Assembly (NCBI RefSeq): GCF_030010235.1
Contig: NZ_JASCRS010000001.1
Span: 62,001 to 126,000, forward strand
Reading direction: 5' to 3'
Length of the DNA stretch: 64,000 nucleotides
From: Leucobacter sp. UT-8R-CII-1-4
GTDB lineage: Bacteria > Actinomycetota > Actinomycetes > Actinomycetales > Microbacteriaceae
The translations under genes were made by a program, and so were the position numbers. Positions 26,289 through 33,983 of this stretch are shown here, piece by piece; positions within the stretch are counted from its first letter, which is position 1, and the number at the start of each line of letters is the position of its first letter. Under the pieces are notes generated by a model. It was given only the letters and a program-made list of their open reading frames with translations, was not told where the DNA came from and searched no databases.

Positions 26289-27452
26289 TTATTTCCGGCC
26301 GGTAACAGCGCGGGCCACGATTTCGCGCATGACCTCGTTAGTTCCACCGTAGATGCGGTGCACACGTGCGTCGAGGAAGGCGCGCGCAATTGGGTACTCG
26401 GTGATGTAACCGTAGCCACCGTGCAGCTGAACACCCTGGTCGAGAATTTCCCACTCGCGCTCGGTGCTCCAGAATTTCACCTTTGCGGCTTCGTCTGCGC
26501 TGAGCTTGCCCTGGCGGTAGAGGTCCATCGCTCGGTCCACATACGCCCAGAGCACGTCTACGGTGGTGGCCATGTCTGCCAGCTTGAAACGGGTGTTCTG
26601 GAAGTCGGCAACTGGCTGACCGAAGGCTTCACGGTTGCTCGTGTACTCGAGCGTCCACTTGAGGCCGGCTTCTGATGCTGCCGCTGCTGCGACGCCAATT
26701 GACAGGCGCTCAAGTGGCAGGTTCATCATCAGTTGGATGAAGCCCATGCCTTCTTTGCCACCGATCAGGTTCTCTTCTGGAATGAACACGTCGGTGAAGG
26801 AGAGTTCTGCGGTGTCCCAGCCGTGGAAGCCCATCTTGCTGAGCTTCTTTCCGTGGTCGAAGCCCTCCATGCCGCTCTCAACGATGAGCAAGCTGAACGC
26901 ATCGGGACGGTTTCCCTCGCCGGTCTTCACAAAGGTGACGACGATATCAGCGGTTTTCCCCGATGAGATGAAAGTTTTTGCTCCGTTGAGGATGTAGCCG
27001 CCCTCAACCTTTTTTGCGTTGGTGGTTACACCGCGCAGGTCGCTACCGGCTCCCGGGTCGGTCATCGCCAGCGCGCCAAGGATCTCGCCGGTCGCCATTC
27101 GTGGCAACCACTTTTCTTTCTGCGCCTGCGTGCCCATGTGTACGAGGTATGGCACGGCGAGGTCGTCTTGAATTCCAAATGCGCCGGCGAGTGAGCCGTT
27201 GCCCGAGCCGATGACCTCTTCGTTTACAACCGCACGGAAACGGTAATCCTGCAGCATACCTGCGCCACCGAATTCTTCTGGAACAGAGAGGCCAATAATG
27301 CCCTGCTCGCCGGCGGCAAGCATGGTGGCACGATCGATTTCGCCGTCAGCGTCCCACTGCTGTGCTTTTTCTGGTGTCGCGTAGCGACGCAGGAATTCCT
27401 TCACTACCTCGCGGAACGCCTCGTGGTCTTCTTCATAAATATCGCGCTGCAT
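26289..27452 (-). CDS. Acyl-CoA dehydrogenase
   Basis: 387-residue flavoenzyme of beta-oxidation or branched-chain acyl-CoA oxidation, passing electrons to ETF. Domains: N-terminal helical (residues 1-115), FAD-binding middle with AMTDPGAGSDLRGVTT and ILNGAKTFISSG, and C-terminal helical with NREAFGQPVADFQNTRF and HRIYGGTNEVMREIVAR. The YGGTNE position lacks the Glu used as base in medium-chain enzymes. Long-chain and isovaleryl-type enzymes instead take it from another helix, so substrate length is open. AAAGG precedes the ATG. It lies 83 bases after the FadE5-like gene. Confidence 0.93.
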   Translation of the reverse strand: MQRDIYEEDHEAFREVVKEFLRRYATPEKAQQWDADGEIDRATMLAAGEQGIIGLSVPEEFGGAGMLQDYRFRAVVNEEVIGSGNGSLAGAFGIQDDLAVPYLVHMGTQAQKEKWLPRMATGEILGALAMTDPGAGSDLRGVTTNAKKVEGGYILNGAKTFISSGKTADIVVTFVKTGEGNRPDAFSLLIVESGMEGFDHGKKLSKMGFHGWDTAELSFTDVFIPEENLIGGKEGMGFIQLMMNLPLERLSIGVAAAAASEAGLKWTLEYTSNREAFGQPVADFQNTRFKLADMATTVDVLWAYVDRAMDLYRQGKLSADEAAKVKFWSTEREWEILDQGVQLHGGYGYITEYPIARAFLDARVHRIYGGTNEVMREIVARAVTGRK

Positions 27453-27535
27453 GATGCTTACCTTTCTTGATCGATCGGCCTGCCAGGTCGCCCGGTCTGT
27501 GTGTGGAACTGAGTGAATTTTGAATAATTGTTTGA

Positions 27536-29290
27536 TCAGAAAATCTCACCAGCAGAGACAGTCTCTGCGAGTGAGTGCACCTTCGAGAGGTGGTGCGCTC
27601 CATAAAAGTCTGCTTCGCTGAGGCGACGCTGGTCTTCGTCAGAAATTGATTCGTGGCCGAGCACCGCGTTCGCAATAGTGACGTGCATCCAGCCGCCAAT
27701 GAGCGTTGCAAGCATTTCCTGATAGGGCACGGACACTGCGTAGGCATCGCGTGGCGAATCAACGAATCCGAGGATCGCGGCGGTAGCGCGTTCGGCAGAT
27801 TCCGTGGCCCGACTTACGCGCTCAACGAGTCGTGCTGCGACCGGATGTGTCGATCCAGCGAGCGTTTCAAGCTGTGCCCGAATCTCTGCGAAGACGTTCG
27901 CTGCCGTCGCACCGCTGTCGCGAAGAACTTTACGACCAACCAGGTCATTTGACTGAATCGCAGTCGTGCCCTCGTAAATCGGCAGGATTCGAGCGTCGCG
28001 GTACTGCTGGGCGATACCGGTCTCCTCGATGAAGCCCATGCCGCCGTGCACCTGAACTGCGTCAGAGGCGATCAGCACGGCTTGCTCGGTGAACCAGGAC
28101 TTAAGAATCGGCACAAAGAACTCGGCGAGGGCCGCGTTGTTTCCTTCGTCCGCGCGATCGTGCACATCTCCTACCAGGACCGAGAAGGCGCGCATTGCCG
28201 AGATACGGCTCGACATCGACAGCAGCAATCGGCGCACATCTGGGTGGCCTGCGATCGGGGTGCCAGCAGGCATCCCGATCACAGCGCCCTGCAATCGGGT
28301 GTATGCGTAGTCTTGGGCGCGCTGGTAAGCGCGCTGAGAGATGCCAAGCCCCTGCACGCCAATGCCGACACGTGCTTCGTTCATCATCACGAACATGCCC
28401 ATGAGACCCTGATGCAATTCGCCAACCAGGTATCCGGTTGCTTCTTCGAATTGCAGCACACAGGTTGGGCTGGCGTGGATACCAAGTTTGTGTTCAAGAC
28501 CGACAGTGGTGATCGGGTTGCGGGCGCCGGGGGTCCCATCTTCGTTGAGCAAATACTTTGGCGCGACGAAGAGCGAGATTCCGCGGTGACCTGCAGGTGC
28601 GTTTTCTGTGCGCGCGAGCACCAGGTGAATGATGTTCTCGGCGACGTCGTGGTCACCCCAGGTGATAAAAATCTTCTGACCACTGATGGCCCAGCTGCCA
28701 TCACCGTTATCGCGAGCCATGGTTCGTACTGCCCCAAGATCGCTGCCCGCTTCAGGTTCGGTCAGGTTCATGGTGCCGGTCCACTTACCGCTCACCATGT
28801 TGGGCAGGTAGGTGTCGCGCAGTTCTTGCGAGGCGTTTGCTTGGAGTGCTCGGATTGCGCCAAGGCTGAGCGCGGGGCAGAGCGCAAAGGCTGCGTTGGC
28901 CGAGTTCCAAAACTCGGTCAGGGCGGCTACTACTGATCCCGGCAGGCCGTCTCCACCGGCGGCCTCAGATACTGCGGCCGATACCCAACCGGCTTCGGCG
29001 AAGGATCTGTACGCCTCTTTGAATCCGTCAGGAGTGCGCACTTCGCCGTGAACAAGCTGTGCTCCCTGCAGATCGCCAACTCGATCGAGCGGCGCGAATA
29101 CTTCTGCAGCGAACTCGCCGGCCGCATCAATGGCGTCTGCTGCATCTTCAGCGGTGAGCGCCCCGCCTGAGGCGCGAGCTACCAGGTCTGTGCCGAATGC
29201 TTCGCCCAGCAGAAAGCGATATTCGTCGGTCGGCGGAACATAGCTGCCTGGCTCTGCCGACGCGTGTGCGGCAAGAGTATCGATCGCCAT
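27536..29290 (-). CDS. FadE5-like acyl-CoA dehydrogenase
   Basis: 584 residues from the ATG at 29290, chosen because GGAG lies seven bases upstream; the ATG at 29302 has none. It has the acyl-CoA dehydrogenase core with NLTEPEAGSDLGAVRT, GSWAISGQKIFITWGDHD and the catalytic Glu region ILPIYEGTTAIQSNDLVGRK. An extra C-terminal helical domain (from about residue 460) characterises the long FadE5/AidB-like subfamily with broad chain-length range. It is first gene of the fatty-acid oxidation block and divergent from a TetR regulator whose likely operators lie in the intergenic region. Confidence 0.93.
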   Translation of the reverse strand: MAIDTLAAHASAEPGSYVPPTDEYRFLLGEAFGTDLVARASGGALTAEDAADAIDAAGEFAAEVFAPLDRVGDLQGAQLVHGEVRTPDGFKEAYRSFAEAGWVSAAVSEAAGGDGLPGSVVAALTEFWNSANAAFALCPALSLGAIRALQANASQELRDTYLPNMVSGKWTGTMNLTEPEAGSDLGAVRTMARDNGDGSWAISGQKIFITWGDHDVAENIIHLVLARTENAPAGHRGISLFVAPKYLLNEDGTPGARNPITTVGLEHKLGIHASPTCVLQFEEATGYLVGELHQGLMGMFVMMNEARVGIGVQGLGISQRAYQRAQDYAYTRLQGAVIGMPAGTPIAGHPDVRRLLLSMSSRISAMRAFSVLVGDVHDRADEGNNAALAEFFVPILKSWFTEQAVLIASDAVQVHGGMGFIEETGIAQQYRDARILPIYEGTTAIQSNDLVGRKVLRDSGATAANVFAEIRAQLETLAGSTHPVAARLVERVSRATESAERATAAILGFVDSPRDAYAVSVPYQEMLATLIGGWMHVTIANAVLGHESISDEDQRRLSEADFYGAHHLSKVHSLAETVSAGEIF

Positions 29291-29361
29291 TGTGATCTCC
29301 ATCGGTCAGGGTTCTGATCAGCGGAGTCGCGAGTGCGTCCGCGTATGGCTCTCACTATATC

Positions 29362-29376
29362 TGGCACTCAGTCTCA
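29362..29376. promoter_or_regulatory. Candidate TetR operator 1
   Basis: TGGCACTCAGTCTCA, an imperfect 15-base palindrome centred on the C of ACTCAGT. It shares ACTCAGTCTCA with the second site at 29439-29453, 77 bases away, in the region between the FadE5-like gene and the TetR gene. Confidence 0.55.
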
Positions 29377-29438
29377 CTTCAAGACCCCTGTGTTTTAAGT
29401 GATTTGTTTGCCGACAAGTGCGTTAAGTGAAGATTCAA

Positions 29439-29453
29439 TGAAACTCAGTCTCA
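29439..29453. promoter_or_regulatory. Candidate TetR operator 2
   Basis: TGAAACTCAGTCTCA, with 6 of 7 arm positions paired around a central C. It lies just upstream of a -10-like GATAAC (29461-29466), so binding would block the TetR promoter. The ATG at 29475 is eight bases past this hexamer, which fits a leaderless transcript. Confidence 0.6.
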
Positions 29454-29474
29454 ATTCTGTGATAACTTCGGCAC

Positions 29475-30149
29475 ATGACCGCAAGTGCACCGCTAGACGA
29501 CTGGGCTGCCCAAGCTCCCCAGGCGGCTGCTGTGCGCTATCTCGCCGAGCACGGCTACGAGCAGACGACCGCTAGCGCACTGGCCGATGCCATCGGCATG
29601 AGTCGAAGTACTTTTTTTCGGCGCTACGGCAGCAAAGAAGATGTGGTGTTCGCCGACCACGATCTGGCGCTCGCTAGCTTGCAGCGTCAGCTCGAATCCT
29701 CAGACGAGATTGGCTATGACGAGATTGTGCTTGGTGCGCTTGAAGTAACCAGGCTCCTCACGCGGGATCCTGCCGGCGCCAGGCTTCGGTCCGAGGTTCT
29801 GCGCAGCACGCCAGCCCTGCGCGAACGCGAGCTAGTGATCACGCATCGCTATGAGCGACTTTTTGCGGATTTTTTGCAACGAAAAGCCATTCCGGGATGC
29901 CCCGATTGGGCGCCCATTGCACTCGCGGCAGCCACCGTTGCCGTGCACAACGCAGCGCTTCGACGGTGGCTTCGCAATGACGATGCCAGGGTGTTTAGCG
30001 AACTTGAGCGCGATCTTGGTGAGCTTTCTGAGCGTTTTCGTCCGTGGTTTGGTGGCGAGCAGCGCGCTTCAAAAGTTGTTGTCGCTGCCTTTGACGCCGA
30101 TGCTTCGCCGAGCGAAGTGTTGCGCGCGATTGCCGCACAGCTCGATTAG
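29475..30149 (+). CDS. TetR-family regulator, probably of the fatty-acid oxidation genes
   Basis: 224 residues. The N-terminal helix-turn-helix lies at residues 25-60 (TASALADAIGMSRSTFFRRYGSKEDVVF). The C-terminal ligand domain is helical without recognised motif. It is divergent from the FadE5-like acyl-CoA dehydrogenase gene. Two similar imperfect palindromes in the shared intergenic region suggest that it represses both directions, perhaps with an acyl-CoA as ligand; this is inference from context. No SD is seen before the ATG. Confidence 0.9.
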   Translation: MTASAPLDDWAAQAPQAAAVRYLAEHGYEQTTASALADAIGMSRSTFFRRYGSKEDVVFADHDLALASLQRQLESSDEIGYDEIVLGALEVTRLLTRDPAGARLRSEVLRSTPALRERELVITHRYERLFADFLQRKAIPGCPDWAPIALAAATVAVHNAALRRWLRNDDARVFSELERDLGELSERFRPWFGGEQRASKVVVAAFDADASPSEVLRAIAAQLD

Positions 30150-30155
30150 TGATCG

Positions 30156-30184
30156 TTGACGCTGTCGCTGCTTTCGTTTACTCT
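30156..30184 (+). promoter_or_regulatory. Possible lldD promoter
   Basis: TTGACG (30156-30161), a 17-base spacer and TACTCT (30179-30184), followed at once by the GntR-type palindrome. The -35 is good; the -10 is weak. Confidence 0.35.
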
Positions 30185-30186
30185 TA

Positions 30187-30201
30187 TGTGGTCAGACCAC
30201 A
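30187..30201. promoter_or_regulatory. GntR/FadR-type operator before lldD
   Basis: Perfect 15-base palindrome TGTGGTC-A-GACCACA, 48 bases before the lldD ATG. It fits the TGGTNNNACCA pattern of PdhR/LldR-type GntR regulators. No GntR gene is adjacent; the nearest in the window is at 59556. Confidence 0.65.
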
Positions 30202-30249
30202 CTCGTGTGTTTCTGATCCCCCGCAGTTCTTGTGAAAGGACACCTCAAC

Positions 30250-31488
30250 ATGGTGCAGCGCCAACTCCCCCGCCCCTCAGAGATCTTTGAACTCATGCAG
30301 TTCAAAAAGCCGGAGTTGAACGCGAAAAAGCGCCGCCTTGACGCTGCCCTCACCATCGCAGACCTGCGCACCATCGCAAAACGACGCACCCCCAAAGCCG
30401 CCTTCGACTACACCGACGGCGCGGCCGAAGCAGAACTCTCACTCACACGCGCACGGCAAGCGTTCGCCGACATCGAGTTCCACCCAGATATTTTGAAGCC
30501 TGCCGCCAACGTAGACACCAGCACAGAGATTCTTGGCGGGTCCTCGGCCATGCCATTCGGCATCGCCCCAACCGGTTTCACCCGGCTCATGCAAACCGAA
30601 GGCGAAATCGCTGGCGCAAGCGCCGCGGCCGCAGCAGGCATTCCGTTCAGCCTCTCGACACTCGGCACATCATCGATCGAAGACGTGAAACACGCAAACC
30701 CGCGCGGAAGAAACTGGTTCCAGTTGTATGTCATGCGCGATCGAAGCATCTCGTACGGCCTGGTCGAGCGCGCAGCCAAGGCCGGCTACGACACCCTGCT
30801 CTTCACCGTTGACACGCCCATCGCTGGGGCGCGTCTACGCGACAAACGCAATGGCTTCTCGATTCCGCCACAGCTCTCGGCTAGCACCATCGCGAACGCG
30901 ATACCTCGGCCCTGGTGGTGGTACGACTTCCTAACCACTCCAAAACTTGAATTCGCCTCACTCAAAACCACCGGTGGCACCGTGGGCGACCTCGTAGACG
31001 CTGCGATGGATCCCACCATCTCATTCGAAGATCTCGAGATTATTCGGGAAATGTGGCCGGGCAAGCTTGTCGTAAAGGGCGTGCAAAATCTCCCCCAAGC
31101 GGTGGACCTCATCGACCGGGGCGTTGACGGCATTGTGCTCTCGAACCACGGAGGCCGACAACTCGACCGTGCACCCATCGCCTTCCACCTGCTACCCCAG
31201 GTAGTGCGCGAAGTAGGTAAAGATGCGACCGTAATGATCGACACCGGCATTATGAACGGTGCCGATATCGTTGCTTCAGTTGCGCTCGGCGCCAAGTTCA
31301 CCCTGATCGGGCGCGCCTACCTCTACGGTCTCATGGCCGGTGGCCGCGAGGGCGTTGACCGGGCGATCGCGATCCTGCGTAGCGAAATCGAACGCACCAT
31401 GACGCTGCTCGGTGTTTCATCGCTCGACGAGCTTGAACCGCGGCACATCACCCAATTGCAGCGGCTCACCCCGATCGCACGCGACTAG
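30250..31488 (+). CDS. lldD: FMN-dependent L-lactate dehydrogenase/alpha-hydroxy-acid oxidase
   Basis: 412 residues; oxidises L-lactate (or another 2-hydroxy acid) to pyruvate at the membrane, feeding the quinone pool. It has the family TIM barrel: [59 protein letters not shown], the catalytic His region [14 protein letters not shown] and [22 protein letters not shown] lies about ten bases before ATG 30250. The GTG at 30232 would place the SD inside the gene and was rejected. The GntR-type palindrome upstream suggests lactate-responsive control. The substrate is likely lactate; a related hydroxy acid cannot be excluded. Confidence 0.92.
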   Translation: MVQRQLPRPSEIFELMQFKKPELNAKKRRLDAALTIADLRTIAKRRTPKAAFDYTDGAAEAELSLTRARQAFADIEFHPDILKPAANVDTSTEILGGSSAMPFGIAPTGFTRLMQTEGEIAGASAAAAAGIPFSLSTLGTSSIEDVKHANPRGRNWFQLYVMRDRSISYGLVERAAKAGYDTLLFTVDTPIAGARLRDKRNGFSIPPQLSASTIANAIPRPWWWYDFLTTPKLEFASLKTTGGTVGDLVDAAMDPTISFEDLEIIREMWPGKLVVKGVQNLPQAVDLIDRGVDGIVLSNHGGRQLDRAPIAFHLLPQVVREVGKDATVMIDTGIMNGADIVASVALGAKFTLIGRAYLYGLMAGGREGVDRAIAILRSEIERTMTLLGVSSLDELEPRHITQLQRLTPIARD

Positions 31489-31503
31489 CCGCTCACAGCT
31501 CTG

Positions 31504-31550
31504 ATGCGTTGAGCGTCTGCAAGCCACACGGCTGCAGGCGCTCAACGCAT
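31504..31550. terminator. Bidirectional terminator between lldD and the acetyltransferase
   Basis: 18-bp stem (ATGCGTTGAGCG and complement, then one G-U pair, then CTGCA/TGCAG) with an 11-base loop, between convergent genes. Confidence 0.88.
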
Positions 31551-31558
31551 ATCTTGGT

Positions 31559-32830
31559 CTAGAACACCCAATTCGCCCCGGCAGCAATGGGCCAGCCCCA
31601 CGCCGCCGAAGCTGCGGCGAGCGCTTGAGCTGATCCCGAGACCAGACCTGCCTGAGCAAGCGCGGCAAGTGAAACGCTGCCGAGATGCGCAGCACCCAGC
31701 TCACGAATGTCTAGGCGGAGGTCGGGCTCTGCGTCGCTGCGAGAAACCTCTGCGTGCCCCCAGGCTTTGGCCCGCACCCGCCAGCGGCCGGCGTTGGCTG
31801 GCAGCCTCGTGTCAGTCACGTCAATCACCACATCAACATCTGCGGCATAGCGACGCTCACTAAGTGCTGCCTGTAGATCGAGAATTCGCAGCCAGAGATT
31901 GTCGCGATAGTTCGCGCGAGCCCGACGGGTGTCTAGCAGCAGCGAAAGAATTGGGTCATCGACGGGCAGGTGTGCGATTTCCACGGCCGTCGTGAGATCG
32001 ATATCAAGCAGCGCCTCCCAGAGTCGCCTCGCAGCCGCCGGTGTGTGCGCGACCGCTTCGCGCACGTGCACAACCCCGTTGGGGCCTAGGCGATCCTCGT
32101 CGAATGTTCGCCGAAATATCGCGTAGCCGAGGGCCGCGCCGGCAGTATCACGCACAATGAGCAAACGATTCGCTTCTTTTCCGTCGCGAAACATTGGCAG
32201 ATCGGCATCACGGGCCGCGCGAAGGCCCGGGGTCTCCCAGCTTGCCCATCCAGGTCGCCCAAGACCCTCGGGAAGGCGACCGTAAGCCAGGTGCAGATCA
32301 GCAATAAGGTCACCGTGCTGGGCCGCAGACCACGGCACAAATTCAAGCTGCAAATCGGCAGCCCCGGCAACCTCGCGCAATTCTGCTTTGCGTTCAATGC
32401 GCAACGAGACCTCGGCAGCTGCTGCGCCGTAGCCGAACCGACCATAGATACCTGGCTCGCTCGCGGTGAGCGCCGAAACTGATTCGCCGTGCGCAAGATC
32501 ATCGGCAAAATGTGCGTCAATCATATTGCTGAGCAGACCGCGGCGGCGATGACTCGGGTGCACGCCCACCCAAGACAAAAATCCGCATTCCACTTGCGCG
32601 CCCGGCACGCCAAACGATTTCAGAGGGTACGCGCAAAACATGCCCTGAAATCCGCTGACCTGGTCGCTGCGCTCAACTGCGAAGGTACGAGACCAGTCGA
32701 GCGGTGAGGGCACGCCCATCAGTTCATCGACCGAGTGCTCAGTCGGGAATGCCCAAACGTCAAGCTCAAGCATTTCGCGGCGATCTTCTTCGTTCAGTTG
32801 ACGCAGGCGATATGGGGCTTGGAAAGACAT
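31559..32830 (-). CDS. Eis-like GNAT family N-acetyltransferase
   Basis: 423 residues with the three-part Eis layout: GNAT domain (residues 1-150), second GNAT-like domain (about 150-290) and C-terminal SCP2-like domain. The N-terminal acetyl-CoA region shows GVHPSHRRRGLLSNMI. The family's general acid Tyr is in GIYGRFGYG. The protein ends in Phe, whose terminal carboxylate acts as base in Eis. Mycobacterial Eis acetylates aminoglycoside amines and protein lysines; whether this homologue does is unknown. It has no operon partner and is convergent with lldD. Confidence 0.9.
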   Translation of the reverse strand: MSFQAPYRLRQLNEEDRREMLELDVWAFPTEHSVDELMGVPSPLDWSRTFAVERSDQVSGFQGMFCAYPLKSFGVPGAQVECGFLSWVGVHPSHRRRGLLSNMIDAHFADDLAHGESVSALTASEPGIYGRFGYGAAAAEVSLRIERKAELREVAGAADLQLEFVPWSAAQHGDLIADLHLAYGRLPEGLGRPGWASWETPGLRAARDADLPMFRDGKEANRLLIVRDTAGAALGYAIFRRTFDEDRLGPNGVVHVREAVAHTPAAARRLWEALLDIDLTTAVEIAHLPVDDPILSLLLDTRRARANYRDNLWLRILDLQAALSERRYAADVDVVIDVTDTRLPANAGRWRVRAKAWGHAEVSRSDAEPDLRLDIRELGAAHLGSVSLAALAQAGLVSGSAQALAAASAAWGWPIAAGANWVF

Positions 32831-32882
32831 GCACTCATCCTACGAGAAGAGCTGTTTCCCCCATAAGCCCAAAAAGAAGGGC

Positions 32883-32935
32883 CGCTGGATCGCAAGCCCC
32901 ACGCATTGGGATCGTTGCGGGCGGACGATCCAGCG
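32883..32935 (-). terminator. Terminator after the tyrosine phosphatase gene
   Basis: 10-bp arms (CGCTGGATCG and complement) with a long 33-base loop, 14 bases past the stop. On that strand it is followed by the T-rich CCCTTCTTTTTGGG. Confidence 0.7.
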
Positions 32936-32948
32936 AAAAATGATGCCC

Positions 32949-33776
32949 CTAATCAGTGAAACGCTCGTGCAGCAACTCGACCTCAGCCTCGCTGAGCCCG
33001 AGACCAGAAACGGCATAGTTGTGAGCGGTACCGTATTGCGTACGCATCTGATCCAGAGCTGCCGCGAGGTATTGCTCTTGTACTCCCAGCACTGGCAAGA
33101 GCAACTCGCGGTCAACGCCACGCGCTTGTGCCGACTGGATCATTGGCTCAAGCGCGGGCAGAAGATCGGTATTCGTCTGCAGATAATCGGCATAGATATC
33201 GTCGTCGCTGGCGCCAAGGATCGCGAGCAGAGATGCTGCCGCCCAGCCAGTGCGGTCTTTGCCAGTGGTGCAGTGGAAGAGTGCCGCGCCCTCACGTTTC
33301 GGGTCACCCAAACGCAAAAAGAACTCCCGATACGACTGATTCGCGGATGGCAGGCGAAGAAAATCTCGATATGTCTCTTCGAACAGCGCAATCGCTTGGC
33401 CCCCGGCAAGCATGGCGGCAAAAGCCTTCGGGTTCTCGCCAAATTGAGTAAGACTCGCGGCAACACTTGTCTTGCTGTCGGCGAGCACATCAAGCGAACG
33501 GTGATCGGTGCCCTCAGGCAGACGGTCAGGCGCTGCAGCAATCTCATCAGCCGTGCGCAGATCGAAGACGGTGTGCACACCAAGAGCCGCGAATGCCGGC
33601 ATATCTGCCTCTGCGACCTCACTGAGCGTTGCAGAACGATAGATTGCACCGCGGGTGACTTCGCCGGCTGCTGTGGGAATACCGCCCAGATCGCGCAGAT
33701 TGGGCGCGCTAACGATACCGACGCGACGCGCGTAACGATCTTCGGAATCGGTCGAGAGAGTTGTCGATTCTGTCAT
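32949..33776 (-). CDS. Tyrosine-protein phosphatase (PtpB-like, HCxxGKDRT type)
   Basis: 275 residues. The catalytic P-loop HCTTGKDRTG has Cys169, and the N-terminal APNLRDLGGIPTAAGEVTRG block is typical of the Tyr_phosphatase2 group, which includes M. tuberculosis PtpB and acts on phosphotyrosine, phosphoserine or phosphoinositides. ATG 33776 is set by a strong AGGAGG five bases upstream. The open frame reaches 33893 through a His-rich repeat that is probably not translated. No signal peptide is evident, so it may be cytoplasmic. It is downstream of the ABC-F gene. Confidence 0.9.
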   Translation of the reverse strand: MTESTTLSTDSEDRYARRVGIVSAPNLRDLGGIPTAAGEVTRGAIYRSATLSEVAEADMPAFAALGVHTVFDLRTADEIAAAPDRLPEGTDHRSLDVLADSKTSVAASLTQFGENPKAFAAMLAGGQAIALFEETYRDFLRLPSANQSYREFFLRLGDPKREGAALFHCTTGKDRTGWAAASLLAILGASDDDIYADYLQTNTDLLPALEPMIQSAQARGVDRELLLPVLGVQEQYLAAALDQMRTQYGTAHNYAVSGLGLSEAEVELLHERFTD

Positions 33777-33800
33777 CTGATCCTCCTGGCTTCGCGTATG

Positions 33801-33872
33801 GTGCGCTTCGTGCGGACAGTGCGCCTTGTGCAGACAGTGCGCTTGGCGCGGATGGTGCGCCTGGCGCGGAGC
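33801..33872. repeat. Four tandem 18-bp degenerate repeats
   Basis: Four adjacent 18-base units each starting GTGCGC (33801, 33819, 33837, 33855), with a few differences. They lie between the phosphatase start and the ABC-F stop. On the minus strand they would encode a six-residue repeat with Ala-His at fixed places. Possible minisatellite. Confidence 0.85.
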
Positions 33873-33983
33873 GGGAAGCCAGATCGCACGCATGCGTCGA
33901 ACGCACCCGTGCTCGCTATCTTGGCAGAGAGAGGTGAACTAAGGAAGAGCCCGCACGTGACATTTCAGCCAAGTGGGGCGAAG

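Noticed and set aside
33777..33893. His-rich N-terminal extension of the tyrosine phosphatase
   Set aside because: It is the translation of the 18-bp repeats; the AGGAGG five bases before ATG 33776 decides for the shorter protein.
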